Positions 23,690-34,240 of a stretch of 64,000 bases of DNA are shown piece by piece. The notes under the pieces were generated by a model. The model saw only the letters and a list, made by a program, of their open reading frames with translations. It ran no database searches and was not told where the DNA came from. Position 1 is the first letter of the stretch; the number at the start of each line of letters is the position of its first letter. The stretch lies in the NCBI GenBank assembly GCA_036365145.1, contig JAEOAD010002183.1, forward strand, positions 1,364,001-1,428,000, given 5' to 3'. The translations under genes were made by a program, and so were the position numbers. Source of the DNA: Orientallactaga sibirica (taxonomy: Eukaryota > Chordata > Mammalia > Rodentia > Dipodidae).

Positions 23690-24390
23690 GTAGATTAATT
23701 GCAAAATGGCTCACAACTCTGCTCCTTGCCATATCCATGCCCGTTGACATCTCACTTTGGAGCTTTTCCCATTAATATATGCTCCTGTGGTAGTGTGAAT
23801 ATATGGCCCCCAATATATTCAATGTTTTATTAGTTATAGTTTGCATCTGCAATCACCTTGCTAGAGGCAATGTCACTGGGGGCCTGTGTGGTGGTGGGTT
23901 TGAGATTCCATTGTAAAGATGTGCAAAGTGTGCCCAGTAGGAGTTCCTGAAGTGTGCTGTGACGTTTTGGCTATAGTTTCGCTCTGTGTGCTGTGTGGCT
24001 GGTTGGTTTTTCTCTCTTGCTTGGATCTGTGAAGGCAGGCCAGCTTCTTCTGCCATTATGGAACTTCCCCTGGATCTGTAAGCTTCCATAAATAATATCC
24101 TTTCCTCCATAACTGTGCCTGGTCTGGAAGTTCATCTCAGTGAACCTGAAGCTGACTGCTACAGCTCCCTTGAACATGGACTGACCTCATGACATGCTGT
24201 AACATATGAAATTCAGGGGAAGCAAAGGATGCCAGATCTAAAGGCCTTGTCTGACTAGCCACCAAGCCAGTGTGCTGGATGATAAGAGACATCAGTCACC
24301 CTCATCATTCTAGCTGACAGCCAACCATCAGACATGTGAGTGAGGACACCCTAGACAAGCCATCCTGGTGACACTCTTACATGTAAACAC
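23690..24390 (+). repeat. Ancient MaLR-like repeat split by a younger LTR
   Basis: The flanks of the solo LTR (23690-23785 and 24164-24390) join into one old element. The right part has the blocks 'gaacatggactgacctcatg' and 'cagacatgtgagtgaggaca', which resemble MLT1-class LTRs. Identification is from memory and tentative. Confidence 0.4.
23786..24163 (+). mobile_element. Solo LTR, ERVL-MaLR type
   Basis: The 378-bp element starts TGTGGTAGTGTGAATATATG and ends CTGCTACA. An exact 5-bp TSD, gctcc, lies at 23781-23785 and 24164-24168. It contains an AATAA-type signal ('cataaataatatcc') before the end. It belongs to the same family as the minus-strand copy at 32452-32847. Confidence 0.9.
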
Positions 24391-24394
24391 TGGT

Positions 24395-24732
24395 ATATGA
24401 CATTTTACCAAGGGAAACAACAAGATAACACTACACACCTATGAGAGTGGCTATAATACATGAGACCACAGCAAATATTGGTAAGAATGCAGAGAAACAA
24501 AATTATTCATACATTATTGGTGAGAATATTAAATAGTACAAATATGGTAGAAAATGTTTCATAAGTTTCTTATAAAATTAAATACATAGCTACTCCACCA
24601 ATTGCATTACTGGGTATTCATGACACACAAACAAAAACCCATGCTGCAGAAAAGCCTCTATAGTTCATAACATCTTTACTCACAGAACAATCCAGAAGTC
24701 TTTCAATAGATAAGTGGTTAAAAACCTAAACA
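24395..24732 (+). repeat. Old L1 ORF2 C-terminal fragment
   Basis: It follows the order of an old L1 3' ORF2 segment: 'atgagagtggctataata', 'ggtaagaatgcagagaaac', 'attgcattactgggtattca', 'ccagaagtctttcaata'. Frames are broken. Confidence 0.65.
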
Positions 24733-24734
24733 CT

Positions 24735-24825
24735 GAGCTGGTGATATAGCTCTGTGGTAGAACACTTGCCCTTGCCTAACATATACAAAGTCCTGGGTTC
24801 CATCCCTAACACGGCAAATAAAAAG
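24735..24825 (+). mobile_element. ID-like tRNA-derived SINE
   Basis: It starts gagctggtgatatagctctg, has the A-box-like 'agctctgtggtagaac' and a B box 'gggttccatccc', and ends in an AAATAAAAA tail. Confidence 0.8.
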
Positions 24826-24923
24826 GGTGTGTGAACTGCTTAGCAATAATGTAGAACAAACTATTGACACAAGCAATATTTACATGAACCACCAGGTAGT
24901 TATGCCAATTAAAAAAATCCCAC

Positions 24924-25177
24924 TGGGCTGGAGAGATGGCTTAGCGGTTAAGGCACCTGCCTGCTAAGCCTAAGAACCCGGTTCCAATCTCCAGGTCCCA
25001 CTTTTAGCCAGATACAAAGTGACGCAAGGGTGCAATGCTGCACTTGGCCACACGGCAGCGCACACATCTGGATTTTGTTCACAGCAGCTGAGAGACTGCT
25101 AGCGCACCCATCTCTTTCTCCCTCTCCCTCTCTGTCTGTCTCTCTCTGTGTCTCTCTCCAAAACTAAATAAAATAAT
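24924..25177 (+). mobile_element. tRNA-derived SINE, long form with single B box
   Basis: Long form with the extra segment 'gtgacgcaagggtgcaatg ... cacacatctgg'. It has one B-box-like 'ggttccaatctcc'. The exact 12-bp TSD aaaaaatcccac lies at 24912-24923 and 25178-25189. Confidence 0.95.
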
Positions 25178-25455
25178 AAAAAATCCCACCCAAAAGGTAC
25201 ATGATGTATTTATATAGCATTTTTGAAGTGACAAAATTATAGAAATGGGGTTAGGGAGGTCACAGATGGGATGGAGGCAAAAAGAAAGGAGGGTATAGCT
25301 ATAAAAGAGCAAGATGAGGAACTTTGTGGTAATGGAAAAGTTCTGATCTTGACTGTCAAAGTCAGTATATTAACTGTGATTTTATACCACACCTTTGCAA
25401 GATATTGTCATTTGAAGGCATAAGGACATAAGACATCTATCTATTATTATGTGTT

Positions 25456-25605
25456 CTTTGGTTTTTCGAGGCAGGGTCTCAGTCTAACTTAGGCTGATCT
25501 GGAATTCACTATGTAGTCTCAGAGTGGCCTCAAACTCACAGCAATCCACCTACCTCTGCCTCCCAAGTGCTAGGATTAAAGGCTAGTGCCACCACACATG
25601 GCTCT
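25456..25605 (-). mobile_element. B1-like SINE
   Basis: Complement of the 7SL-derived body: starts 'ggtttttcgaggcagggtct', then 'gaattcactatgtagtctca', and ends 'gccaccacacatggct'. Confidence 0.9.
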
Positions 25606-25669
25606 CTCTTTTTTTTACAATTGACTATGAATCTATAATTATCTCAAAATAAGTTTAATTTAAAACAAT

Positions 25670-25800
25670 TGAATGCCCAGGGGCAGATTACTGAACCTCT
25701 CTAAGCCCTGGTTTACTTATGTAAAAAATGAGGACAAAATAGTTCTTTTAACAGGACTAAAACTAGATAACTAAATGCAGTGTTTATAATACTCTTAAAG
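25670..25800 (+). repeat. MIR SINE relic
   Basis: The blocks 'attactgaacctctctaagc' and 'tgtaaaaaatgaggacaaa' follow the MIR core order. Confidence 0.6.
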
Positions 25801-25907
25801 AATAACTGTTAGTCAACAAATATTAATTTTATAGATATTATTTGAAGTAATAGTAATAAAAATAAATTTACACAGTCTAATTAATAAATTTTAAAAAATA
25901 TATTTAA

Positions 25908-26053
25908 GCCGGGTGTGGTGGCGCACACCTTTAATCCCAGCACATGGGAGGCAGAGGTGGGAGGATCGCCGAGAGTTCGAGGCCACCCTGAGACTACATA
26001 GTGAATTCCAGGTCAGCCTGGACCAGAGTGAGACCCTACCTTGCAAAAACCAA

Positions 26054-26084
<31 letters not shown>

Positions 26085-26086
26085 TT
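25908..26086 (+). mobile_element. B1-like SINE with (TA)n-expanded tail
   Basis: It starts GCCGGGTGTGGTGGCGCACA. After a short A-run the tail runs into an alternating TA tract (about 26060-26083). The flanks share an aatatatttaa-type target sequence. Confidence 0.93.
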
Positions 26087-26711
26087 TAAAGTAAAACCCT
26101 TTCTTGGGGGCAAGACAGCAAAGCAGCTAGGAGAAGCTCATGGTGGCAAGGTGATACACTAGTAAACAAGCTGGACCAGATAAAAGGAGACGCACAAGAT
26201 ACTATAGAATAAAATTAAGGAGGAATGTGTCAGAAAATTAAGTGAGTGGAAATCTGACCAGGGAACTGATTACTATGTACAATACATTGAGAGATAATTA
26301 AACTTGGATTCCAAGAAAAATAAAATCTTGGGAGTTATATTGGAACTTAATCCCACTGTACTTGTCGAACTCTTGTGCTACTGAAACAATCTTGACCATC
26401 CCCTCATAAAGAACAGTCTTTGGCTTTTAAACTTGTAGTGATGAAGAAGCCTTGCAGAATAAGATGCAATTGTTAAAATATATCAAAGACTAACATCAAA
26501 ATTGTGTGATAAGAATATTATAAAGTGTTGTTTCACAGGGTTAACCCTGTTTATCATCTTAGAATGAGAATCAGTGATAATGCTTCAGTATGTAGACAGG
26601 TATATCATATATACATAAATATAAATATATAAATATTTATTTAAGGTATTTATTTCTTGGGTAGTGTCTTAACCCATCCTGACTAAAGGATAATAAGGGT
26701 GCACCATATTT
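26087..26711. other. Unassigned AT-rich sequence
   Basis: No element recognised. Confidence 0.45.
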
Positions 26712-26935
26712 AAATACATCTATTTACTGAGAATCTTGTTTGTGCTAAGCACCATCTTAGACGCTTAGTAGCTATAACTACATCTTAGATGCTGTAGCTG
26801 TAACCACAAGCAAGAAGAACATAGTCTTTGACTTCATACAGCTTTCATCCTATCATGATAGACAAATATTTGTTTATTAATCATGAAATGTACAATGAAG
26901 GTGGTTATAGAGCAGTTACTGTAATATCTCATAAG
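26712..26935 (+). repeat. L2 LINE 3' fragment
   Basis: The blocks 'tttactgagaatcttgtttgtgctaagcac' and 'gacttcatacagctttcatcc' correspond to the conserved L2 3' segment. Confidence 0.6.
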
Positions 26936-27021
26936 ATTTGGAATCACCTACTCAAAAGTTTATTAAATATGATTTGACTATCCCAACAATACTACAACAA
27001 GAATATGTTCCTTGATATATT

Positions 27022-27164
27022 ATTTTAAGATAAAATCTTACTCTAGCCCAGGCTGACCTGGAACTCATTCTGTAGTCTCAGGCTGGCCTCAAACTCATGA
27101 CAATCCTCCTACCGTCTCTGCCTCCCGAGTGTTGAGATTAAAGGTGAGCACCACCACACCCAGC
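27022..27164 (-). mobile_element. B1-like SINE
   Basis: Complement of the 7SL body: 'agcccaggctgacctggaac', 'gtagtctcaggctggcctca', ending 'agcaccaccacacccagc'. The first part is diverged. Confidence 0.9.
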
Positions 27165-27984
27165 TTTGCTTGATATTTTGGGGGGCGTTAAGTTATATCA
27201 ACAAATCCTTCATTCATCTGCTATTATGAAAGAACAGCTTGACCTGGCTAAGTGCATTGCCTAGAAAGCTAGAGTACATTACTCTTAGCTGGAATTTTAT
27301 TTTAAATTTCTAAAAAAACAAACCCTTCTAAATTGTAACCCATCATGTACTGTCCTGCATTGCTATAATAGACTAATTGCACTGTTCTCAGTGGCCCTGG
27401 AGATCATTATGAATGTCAGCACCATGTATCCATGTTGACGAGATTTTGAACTCTCCAGAGGTGAGAAGAGGAACAGAGTTCTCTCTGATGCTCCATGCTG
27501 CCGTCTGTCCATATTCTCCCCTCCACTTCCTATAGTCCAGGGCACACAACAGCACATCTCCTCCTACATAAACATCCCTAGCTCAGAGACACACTGCTGC
27601 CTTTAGAGCCCACCTATCCACTGGTACTTGTTCACACTGACTGATTTGGCTGTCATCGCTTTCTTCAGCTAGGTTGTATGCTTCATCTTATATTTCATAA
27701 CTTAGAACAAAAATGAGAATTTCCATGGCAACCCAACCAATAGGGATCACCATATAGAACTTTAGCATTAAGAGCCCGTTTGCCCAAAACAAAGTTCAAA
27801 TGTGTGAGATTTGTGGGAAAGATCCTCAGTAGGCCAAGGGGTATTAGGTTTTCTTGCAGAATCACAAATATCAAAAATCAGATAAAACAAACACCACCTG
27901 TCTCATAGTGAGCATTATGCCCACAGTGATTATGATAATGTCAAATTTTTCCACTAGAAAGAGTTAGAAATACTTGTCCTTTTT
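27165..27984. other. Unassigned unique sequence
   Basis: No element recognised. Confidence 0.45.
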
Positions 27985-27989
27985 ATATT

Positions 27990-28032
<43 letters not shown>

Positions 28033-28203
28033 TTTGCAAGGAGGAGGAAGACAAAGGGCACACAAGGGCCCCCAGCCACTACAAACAAATTTCAGATGCA
28101 TGTGCTGCTTTGTACATCTGGCTTACATGGATACTGGGGAATCAAACCCAGATCGTTACACTTTGCAGGCTACTGTCTTAACCACTGAAACATCTATCCA
28201 GCT
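27985..28203 (-). mobile_element. tRNA-derived SINE with expanded (TTTA)n tail
   Basis: Minus-strand SINE whose tail complement has grown into an uninterrupted TTTA tract (about 27989-28035). Confidence 0.92.
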
Positions 28204-28480
28204 CCATTTTATCCTATTATCTCATTTATTTTCTCCTAATCTCTTGATAAAGTTAAAGACCAGTCTAATTTTTAGTACTTTGAGGTAGAACCTAAGGCCA
28301 CCAAGCTTCTAAGTAGACAAATGTCAACAAAAGAGGTCTGAGGGTCTTCCTGCCTTCCACCCCAGTCTTCTTTGTAGAAAACACTTCCAGAGCAAAGAAA
28401 TACATGAGATGTCTAATGATCCTGTTATAGTTTAGGCAAAAAAAAGCAAATTCTTCAGAATTAAGATCAACAAAAAAATT

Positions 28481-28687
28481 AAGATAAAAAAAATTATTTA
28501 TTATCAACAGACAGAGAGAGAAAGAGGCAGAGAGGTAGAACAGGTATGCCAGGACCTCCAGATGCTGCAAATGAACTCCAGGTGCATGCACCACCTTATG
28601 CATCTGGCTACGTGGGTCCTGGGGAATGGAGCCTTGAACTTAAGCTTCATAGGCAAGTGTTTAACCATTAAGCCATCTCTCCAGTCC
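28481..28687 (-). mobile_element. tRNA-derived SINE (short form)
   Basis: The 5' end is at 28687 (ggactggagagatggcttaa). The target aagatcaacaaaaaa is duplicated at 28463 onward and 28688 onward. Confidence 0.93.
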
Positions 28688-28937
28688 AAGATCAACAAAA
28701 AATTTAAAAGATGTTTTCATCCTGAAGAAAACTATGTTTTATATGAAAGCACATAGAAAGTACCTGAAATTTTATAAGGTAAATACCCTCATTTGTCTAT
28801 ATCACCAGATAGACTTGAACCTAGCCCAACACCTTGAAATTGCTTTAAATCAATACAGTGACTATCACAGCACTTTAGGTACAGTAGGGAAAACACACCA
28901 TTCCATGACAGTACACATTTCAAAGTCATTCTTTTAA

Positions 28938-29136
28938 ATATTTTTATATATTTATTTGCAAGCAGAGAGAGAAAGAGACAAAGAATGAGTATGCCAGGTC
29001 CTCCAGCCACTGCAAATGAACTCCAGATGCATGTGCCACTTTATGCATGTGGCTTATGTGGATACTGGGGAGTCAAAACTGGGTTGTTAAGCTTTGTAGG
29101 CAAGTACCTTAACTGCTATGCCATCTCTCCAGCCCT
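28938..29136 (-). mobile_element. tRNA-derived SINE (short form)
   Basis: The 5' end at 29136 reads gggctggagagatggcatag, and the tail lies at the low end. The flanking duplication is not clear. Confidence 0.9.
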
Positions 29137-29258
29137 CAAATAGCCACTCTTATGACTGTCCCTCACACAAATGAGCAGACAAGATTGTTTTCATATGAAT
29201 TTTTTTCTCCTTTTGGACCATCTCCCTCTATTTGTCACAATTCCTGAGATTCGCCTTC

Positions 29259-29739
29259 TGTATTAGTCAGGGTTCTCTAGAGGAACAGAACCAATAGAAT
29301 AAATTGTATTAAAAGGGAATTTATTGGATTAGCTTACAGCAGTCCAACAATGGCAGGTTGCAGGCCCGAGAGTCAAAGAACACAGGAGTTGCTCAGCCCA
29401 CCAGGCTGGCTGTCTCAGCAGACCCAACCCAGCACTGAAGGCCTGGTGGCGTCCTGGAGAGACGCTGCTCTTTAGTCCATGCTGGGTTTCATTCCATACT
29501 TAAAAGCAGCAAGCAGCACCTGCAGCCAGATGAGAGGAGGGGATACTTTCCTTCCCAGAGCTTCCTTAGATAAAACCCCCCTCCAAGAGGGGCTGCCCAG
29601 TCTGGGGGAAGGGCTCACCCTGGGGGAAGGACTTCCTCTTTCAGATAATCCTTCCTGGAAGCAACCTCAGAGACCCACTTATGAGAAATGTCTGTGCATT
29701 CCTAAACAGATCAAGTTAACACAAAACTTAACCATCACA
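29259..29739 (-). repeat. ERV-L 3' LTR (MLT2/MT2-type)
   Basis: The 481-bp LTR on the minus strand starts TGTGATGGTTAAG at 29739 and ends CCCTGACTAATACA at 29259, the standard ends of this LTR class. It is preceded by the purine-rich 'caaggggtggact'. Confidence 0.88.
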
Positions 29740-30289
29740 AGTCCACCCCTTGTCAAATTGACACTAAACCAAATCTCCTTACATCATACTTAATTTCTAG
29801 ATAAAGACAGTAACAAGGTCATAATTCTGCCTAACATGATATCCCATGTACAACCAGAAATGCACAATCTTCCTCCCAAAACAAAGCAAGATTCCTTGAG
29901 GAAACCTTAGTCTCTAATATAATAGGTCAAATATGAATCCAATAGCAGTTAATTAGCAATATGATCTTAATCAGTATTAATTATCTAATAGAGAAATAGA
30001 GGAGAACAAAAGCATCTTAATATTGATATAGATATGTACAAACATTCTTAACAAGGTAGGACAGAAACACTCATGACAATTACAGTCCTAATTTTGTAAC
30101 TGGTCACGTGGCCTTAGCTGGTATTTATAACTGCCTTCTTTCTACTAGCCATTCTGTATTTCCTCCACCTTCAGCAAGCACCTCAGCAGGTCTTGGTTCT
30201 CTACCTAGAGGGGTGACCCATACATTCATTCCTGAAGGATCTGAGCCATTTATCACACTGCCTTGATTGGATTGTTGCAATTATCCATT

Positions 30290-30960
30290 GACTTCAATTA
30301 CAGAGCATAGTAACACCAAGAGATGCCCTAAAGGATCTCCTGCACTCCAGACAATATTCTTTCTTACCTCCATTGTGGATGAGCAGTCCAATTTCCCCCT
30401 GGTGGTCTGGATCAATCACCCCACTAACACTGTAACTCCTTTCTCAGCCTGTGCACTCAAGGGCATCAGGAGCCCAAAGTTGCCAAGGGGAAGTCTTAGC
30501 TTACAGTTCAATGGAATGTTCTTTGTGTCTCCTGGCAAAAGCACTCCTCCCTCTGGAACCAAAACCTCTAGGCCAGCAGAGCGTAAGGTTGTGGGAACAG
30601 GAAGCAAAAATTTGGCTACTGGGTCACTTGGGGTGATGGTAAGTGGTACCATTCCCATTTCCACCCCTTGATTCCTGGACCCATGAATCCGGGCTATAGA
30701 AGAAACAGCACCATATAAAGGATGCTGATTCAGAGCATATACAGCCTGCTGGAGGACACTCTCCCAAACCTCCAAGGTATTGCCACCTATTTGGCACTAA
30801 AGCTATTTCTTTAAAAGGCCATTCCACCATTCTATCAAGCCAGCTGCTTCAGGGTGGCGGGACACATGGTAAGACCAGTGAATTCCATGATCAAGAGCCT
30901 ACTGCTGTACTTCCTTGGCTGTAGTGAGTTCCTTGGTCAGAAGCAATGCTGTGTGGAATT
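30290..30960 (-). pseudogene. ERV-L pol remnant: integrase C-terminal part and dUTPase
   Basis: The integrase segment (about 30960-30800) includes the block around its conserved catalytic glutamate (codon at 30830-30832). Two in-frame stops follow near 30800. The same frame then opens for 119 codons from 30775. That part carries the integrase tail and a dUTPase-like region with a recognisable 'RSAGLEV' motif. A frameshift near 30415 separates it from the later 'VIDPDHQGEI' dUTPase motif. Integrase would join viral cDNA to host DNA and dUTPase would remove dUTP; this copy can do neither. The assignment comes from the motifs and from known ERV-L gene order. Confidence 0.82.
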
Positions 30961-31015
30961 CCGTGATGGTGGACAAGGGATTCTGTAAGCCCACGGATAG
31001 TAGTTTTGATGTCCT

Positions 31016-32446
31016 ATTATGTTTCCATGGCTGCTAACTGATATCTTCCCTAAAGAAGTAAGCAATTAGCAATTATGATTTACAGAAAACTTTAGCGGAA
31101 ACGTTGCTATCCTAGAATAAGCAAATGTCTTTTTAGATAATTATGTAATTGGAGTGACATAACACAATACCATGTGAAGACAAATCTAGGAAGATTTACA
31201 TGTATGATCATAGACATGTAAGATTCATGGAGACTTTGTAAGCTAAGCATACAAGAATGTGTCCCATTGCTGAATAATTCCAAAGAAAATTCCATATTTG
31301 TCACAGAACTCCCTAGCAGCACATTTTAATGTTTGCCTCCATCACCACCATCATAAGCACCTATTTAAAACCTGACTACTGCAGCTTAATAGGCATGATA
31401 TTTATTCTAGCTTTGCCAAAATAAGGTTGGTGATGATATAAAGAGGGAATGTAGAGGCTCTCTTGTATCTGGTACAGCTGAAGAAAAAATTCCCCAAACA
31501 TACCTTAACCCTAATCCCAGCCATAGCCTTGAAACAGTTATGAAAACATTCTCAGCCATATTAATAATTAAAAGGGTTGGGTTAACAAAATTCTTTAGAT
31601 GTTGGTGAGAAACCAAAACACTGCTATAACAGAAGCCATTACACTCCACAAGAAAACATCCTTATAAACACAGCTGAGAAGTAAGCCCACTTGCACTAGC
31701 ACAACCAAGGGCCAGGATAACTTCAATGGAAACACTTTACTTGAAAACATGAAAAGAGTTACACTAGATCTTCTTGTTAGCAGGGGCAGAGCAGACAGCA
31801 ACATTAATGCGAAATGTAAGAGCAGATAACAGCTGATTTGAAAAGGGATTGTGTAAATCTAGTTAAAGAGCAACTTTAGAAGATTATTTTCAATTATAGA
31901 GATAACATCATTGTTCTCAGGGGGAAAAAAAGAAAAGGTTTGTTCTTTGCACCACATACAATGTACAAAACCTAACAAAAATGCCTGCTCTCAAACAACA
32001 CTATCAGCTAACAGCTAACATACCTTACCTCCACTTTGCCCTCTTTCTTTAAGTTGTTTTCCTAGCACTTCCTCATCTCTGTGAATATAACATTATTTTT
32101 AACCAGTAGAAATAGCTGAAAAATGTCATCACCTTCAAATTAATTGCTCAAGTGTTTGTATTTGTAAGGATTTAATACATATACCTGTGGGATCTCAAAG
32201 CTAGGATGGGGCATGCAGTAAGAGTACACCAATAAAACATGTTAGAACTCTAATTAAATGCATTCAGTGTGTCAAGTGAAATTCCTAGTTATCATATGCT
32301 TCAACATGGCTGAATTGAAGGTACTCAAGAAGTCAGGTAGTTAAGGGGAAAACCTAAATAAACAATAGAGAACCGAATACGCAAAAGAAACATCAAAATA
32401 GGAGGCAGAAAATCCTGTGTCTTCATTACTATCATTTATAAGCTAT
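31016..32446. other. Unassigned unique sequence
   Basis: No element recognised. Confidence 0.45.
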
Positions 32447-32451
32447 GTGAC

Positions 32452-32847
32452 TATTAAGCAGACAGCTTCAGGTCCCTGAGATGAACTTTCAAATCAGTCA
32501 CAGTTATGGACGAAGGGACATTTATTGGCACATACTGATCCAGGGGAAGTTCCATAATGGCAGAAGAAGTTGGCCCCCTCTTAAAAGACCAAACAGAGAT
32601 AGAACCCCAAGCCAACCCCCCCCCAAAAAAAAACGCATACCACACAGCACACTTCAGGAACTCTAGGCAGAACTCAGGCACGTGTATATTGATAGATTGG
32701 AATTTCTAATCCATCACCACCACACCTTAGGGCTGTACCCTAAGATCCACCCAGTGACATTTCCTCCAACAAGGTTGCTTCAGATCTAAATTACAAACTG
32801 TAGTAAAATCCCAAATATATTGGGGGCCATTCATTTAAACTACCACA
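32452..32847 (-). mobile_element. Solo LTR, ERVL-MaLR type
   Basis: The 396-bp element is in the opposite orientation to its relative at 23786-24163. It starts TGTGGTAGTTTAAATGAATG at 32847. An exact 5-bp TSD, gtgac, lies at 32447-32451 and 32848-32852. It contains a C9/A9 run near 32611. Confidence 0.9.
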
Positions 32848-32852
32848 GTGAC

Positions 32853-33399
32853 CTTTCCAAGCCTCATGTCCCTGGCCTTTCCACATGTTCTTAATGCTGT
32901 GGCCACTTTCCATTACTTTCCTCAGACACCCTGTGGACATTTGTGCCTCTGTGACTCAGCATGGAACGATCATTACCTTTGATCCCCTTTGGAGCCTACG
33001 AATGGCACCCCATCTCCTCTGTTAGCTCCCACCTTTCTGTGAGCTCTCGCAATATGGTATAACCATCCCCTTCCTGACACTGGTCACACAATCTTATTTA
33101 TGAAGTACTGTCCACTTGATCTTGTGGTCTTCATGCTTCTGGGCAGGGATCTGACCATCTGTGTTCATTCCAAGCTGCTTTATGATGAAGAAGCACACAA
33201 TGAGAGATCAATCAAAGAAGGAATGGATAAGAAATTCACTTCACCAAATTTCAACATCATCACTTTTAAATGAGTAATCATGTAACCACTTTGTCAGAAG
33301 TCATGATGATCAAATGGTGACATGTGTCTTTTCACACTGTTAGGTCACTATAAATGCACATAATAGTTGTGATACAGTTATACTAAAAACTCAAATCAT
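32853..33399. other. Unassigned unique sequence
   Basis: No element recognised. Confidence 0.45.
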
Positions 33400-33617
33400 G
33401 GAGTTAGGATTTAGCAAAATTGGTTGTGTCTTTGCCTACTATGCATAAAGGCCTGGGTTCTACTCCTAGCACTCATTAAAACTGGGCATGGTGATACATG
33501 CCTGAATCCCACCACTTAGGAGGCAAAGGTAGGAGGATCAAAAGTTTAAGGCCATCCCCAGATACATAGTTAAAAGGCAATGTAGGATACATAAGACCAG
33601 ACCACAAAAATAAGTAA
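33400..33617 (+). mobile_element. B4-type composite SINE (ID-like head plus B1-like body)
   Basis: An ID-like head (33400-33475, with B box 'gggttctactcc') runs directly into a 7SL-like body 'actgggcatggtgatacatg ... ggaggatcaaaagttt'. This head-to-body fusion is the structure of the rodent B4 family. Confidence 0.75.
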
Positions 33618-33619
33618 GA

Positions 33620-33960
33620 GAGGCTGGGGAGAAGCCTTAGCAGTTAAAGGTGCTTGCTTTCAAAGCCTGCCAGTCCAGATTGAATTACCTAGCCACCCAC
33701 ATATAGCTGGACACAAAAAGTGGTACAATGGGTTGGAGAGATGGCTCAGCGGTTAAGGTGCTGATGTCAAAGCTTTAGAACCAGGGTTTAATTCCCCAGT
33801 ACCACATAAAGCCAGATACACACAGCAGGACATGTATCCTCATTTGCAGTGGCTTAGAGGCCCTGAAGCACCCATTCTCTCTCTATCTACCTCTCTCTGT
33901 CTAATAAATAAAAATATTTTTTAAAAGTGTCTGGCATTCATTTGCAGCAGGAAAGATCTT
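33620..33960 (+). mobile_element. Old tRNA-derived SINE split by a younger one
   Basis: The outer element starts gaggctggggagaagcctta and breaks at about 33728. It resumes near 33928 with 'gtgtctggcattcatttgca', the normal next section of the SINE body. Confidence 0.75.
33729..33920 (+). mobile_element. tRNA-derived SINE nested in another copy
   Basis: It starts gggttggagagatggctcag and ends in AAATAAAAATATTTTTT. The flanking aaaagtg repeats mark the insertion point inside the outer SINE. Confidence 0.85.
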
Positions 33961-33999
33961 GGAGTACACACACAGGAAAATAATTTTTAAAAATAGGCA

Positions 34000-34240
34000 C
34001 TGAGAAGATCGCTCAGTGGATAAAGTACTTCCCATATAAGCCTGCATACCTCAGTTTGGATTACCAAACATTAAGTAAGAAACACCAACAAAAAGCTAGG
34101 AGCTATGGTAAGCTTCTGTACTCCCATGGTATGATGTGGGGTAGAAACAGGAGAATTGCCTGGAAATTCACATACAAGCAAGATTGACAAACACAACAGT
34201 GAACACTGAGAAAGAGTCCCTGCCTCAAGCGAGCTAGAGG
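34000..34240 (+). repeat. B2/B3-like SINE relic
   Basis: The head 'cactgagaagatcgctcagtg' is followed by 'aaagctaggagctatggtaa' and a tail block 'gagaaagagtccctgcctcaa', as in rodent B2/B3 elements. Confidence 0.65.

Larger units (their letters stand above)
29259..31015 (-). mobile_element. ERV-L provirus 3' end: partial pol plus 3' LTR
   Basis: On the minus strand the element runs from about 31015 to 29259. It contains part of an integrase, a dUTPase-like domain, a polypurine-rich stretch just before the LTR, and an LTR. ERV-L elements carry dUTPase at the end of pol and lack env, which matches the order here. The 5' portion (5' LTR, gag, protease, RT) is missing or lies outside the recognisable region. 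It is an old, inactive copy with stops and frameshifts. Confidence 0.85.

Noticed and set aside
24924..25000. tRNA gene signature (A and B boxes)
   Set aside because: The boxes belong to tRNA-derived SINEs. There is no complete cloverleaf with an intact acceptor stem.
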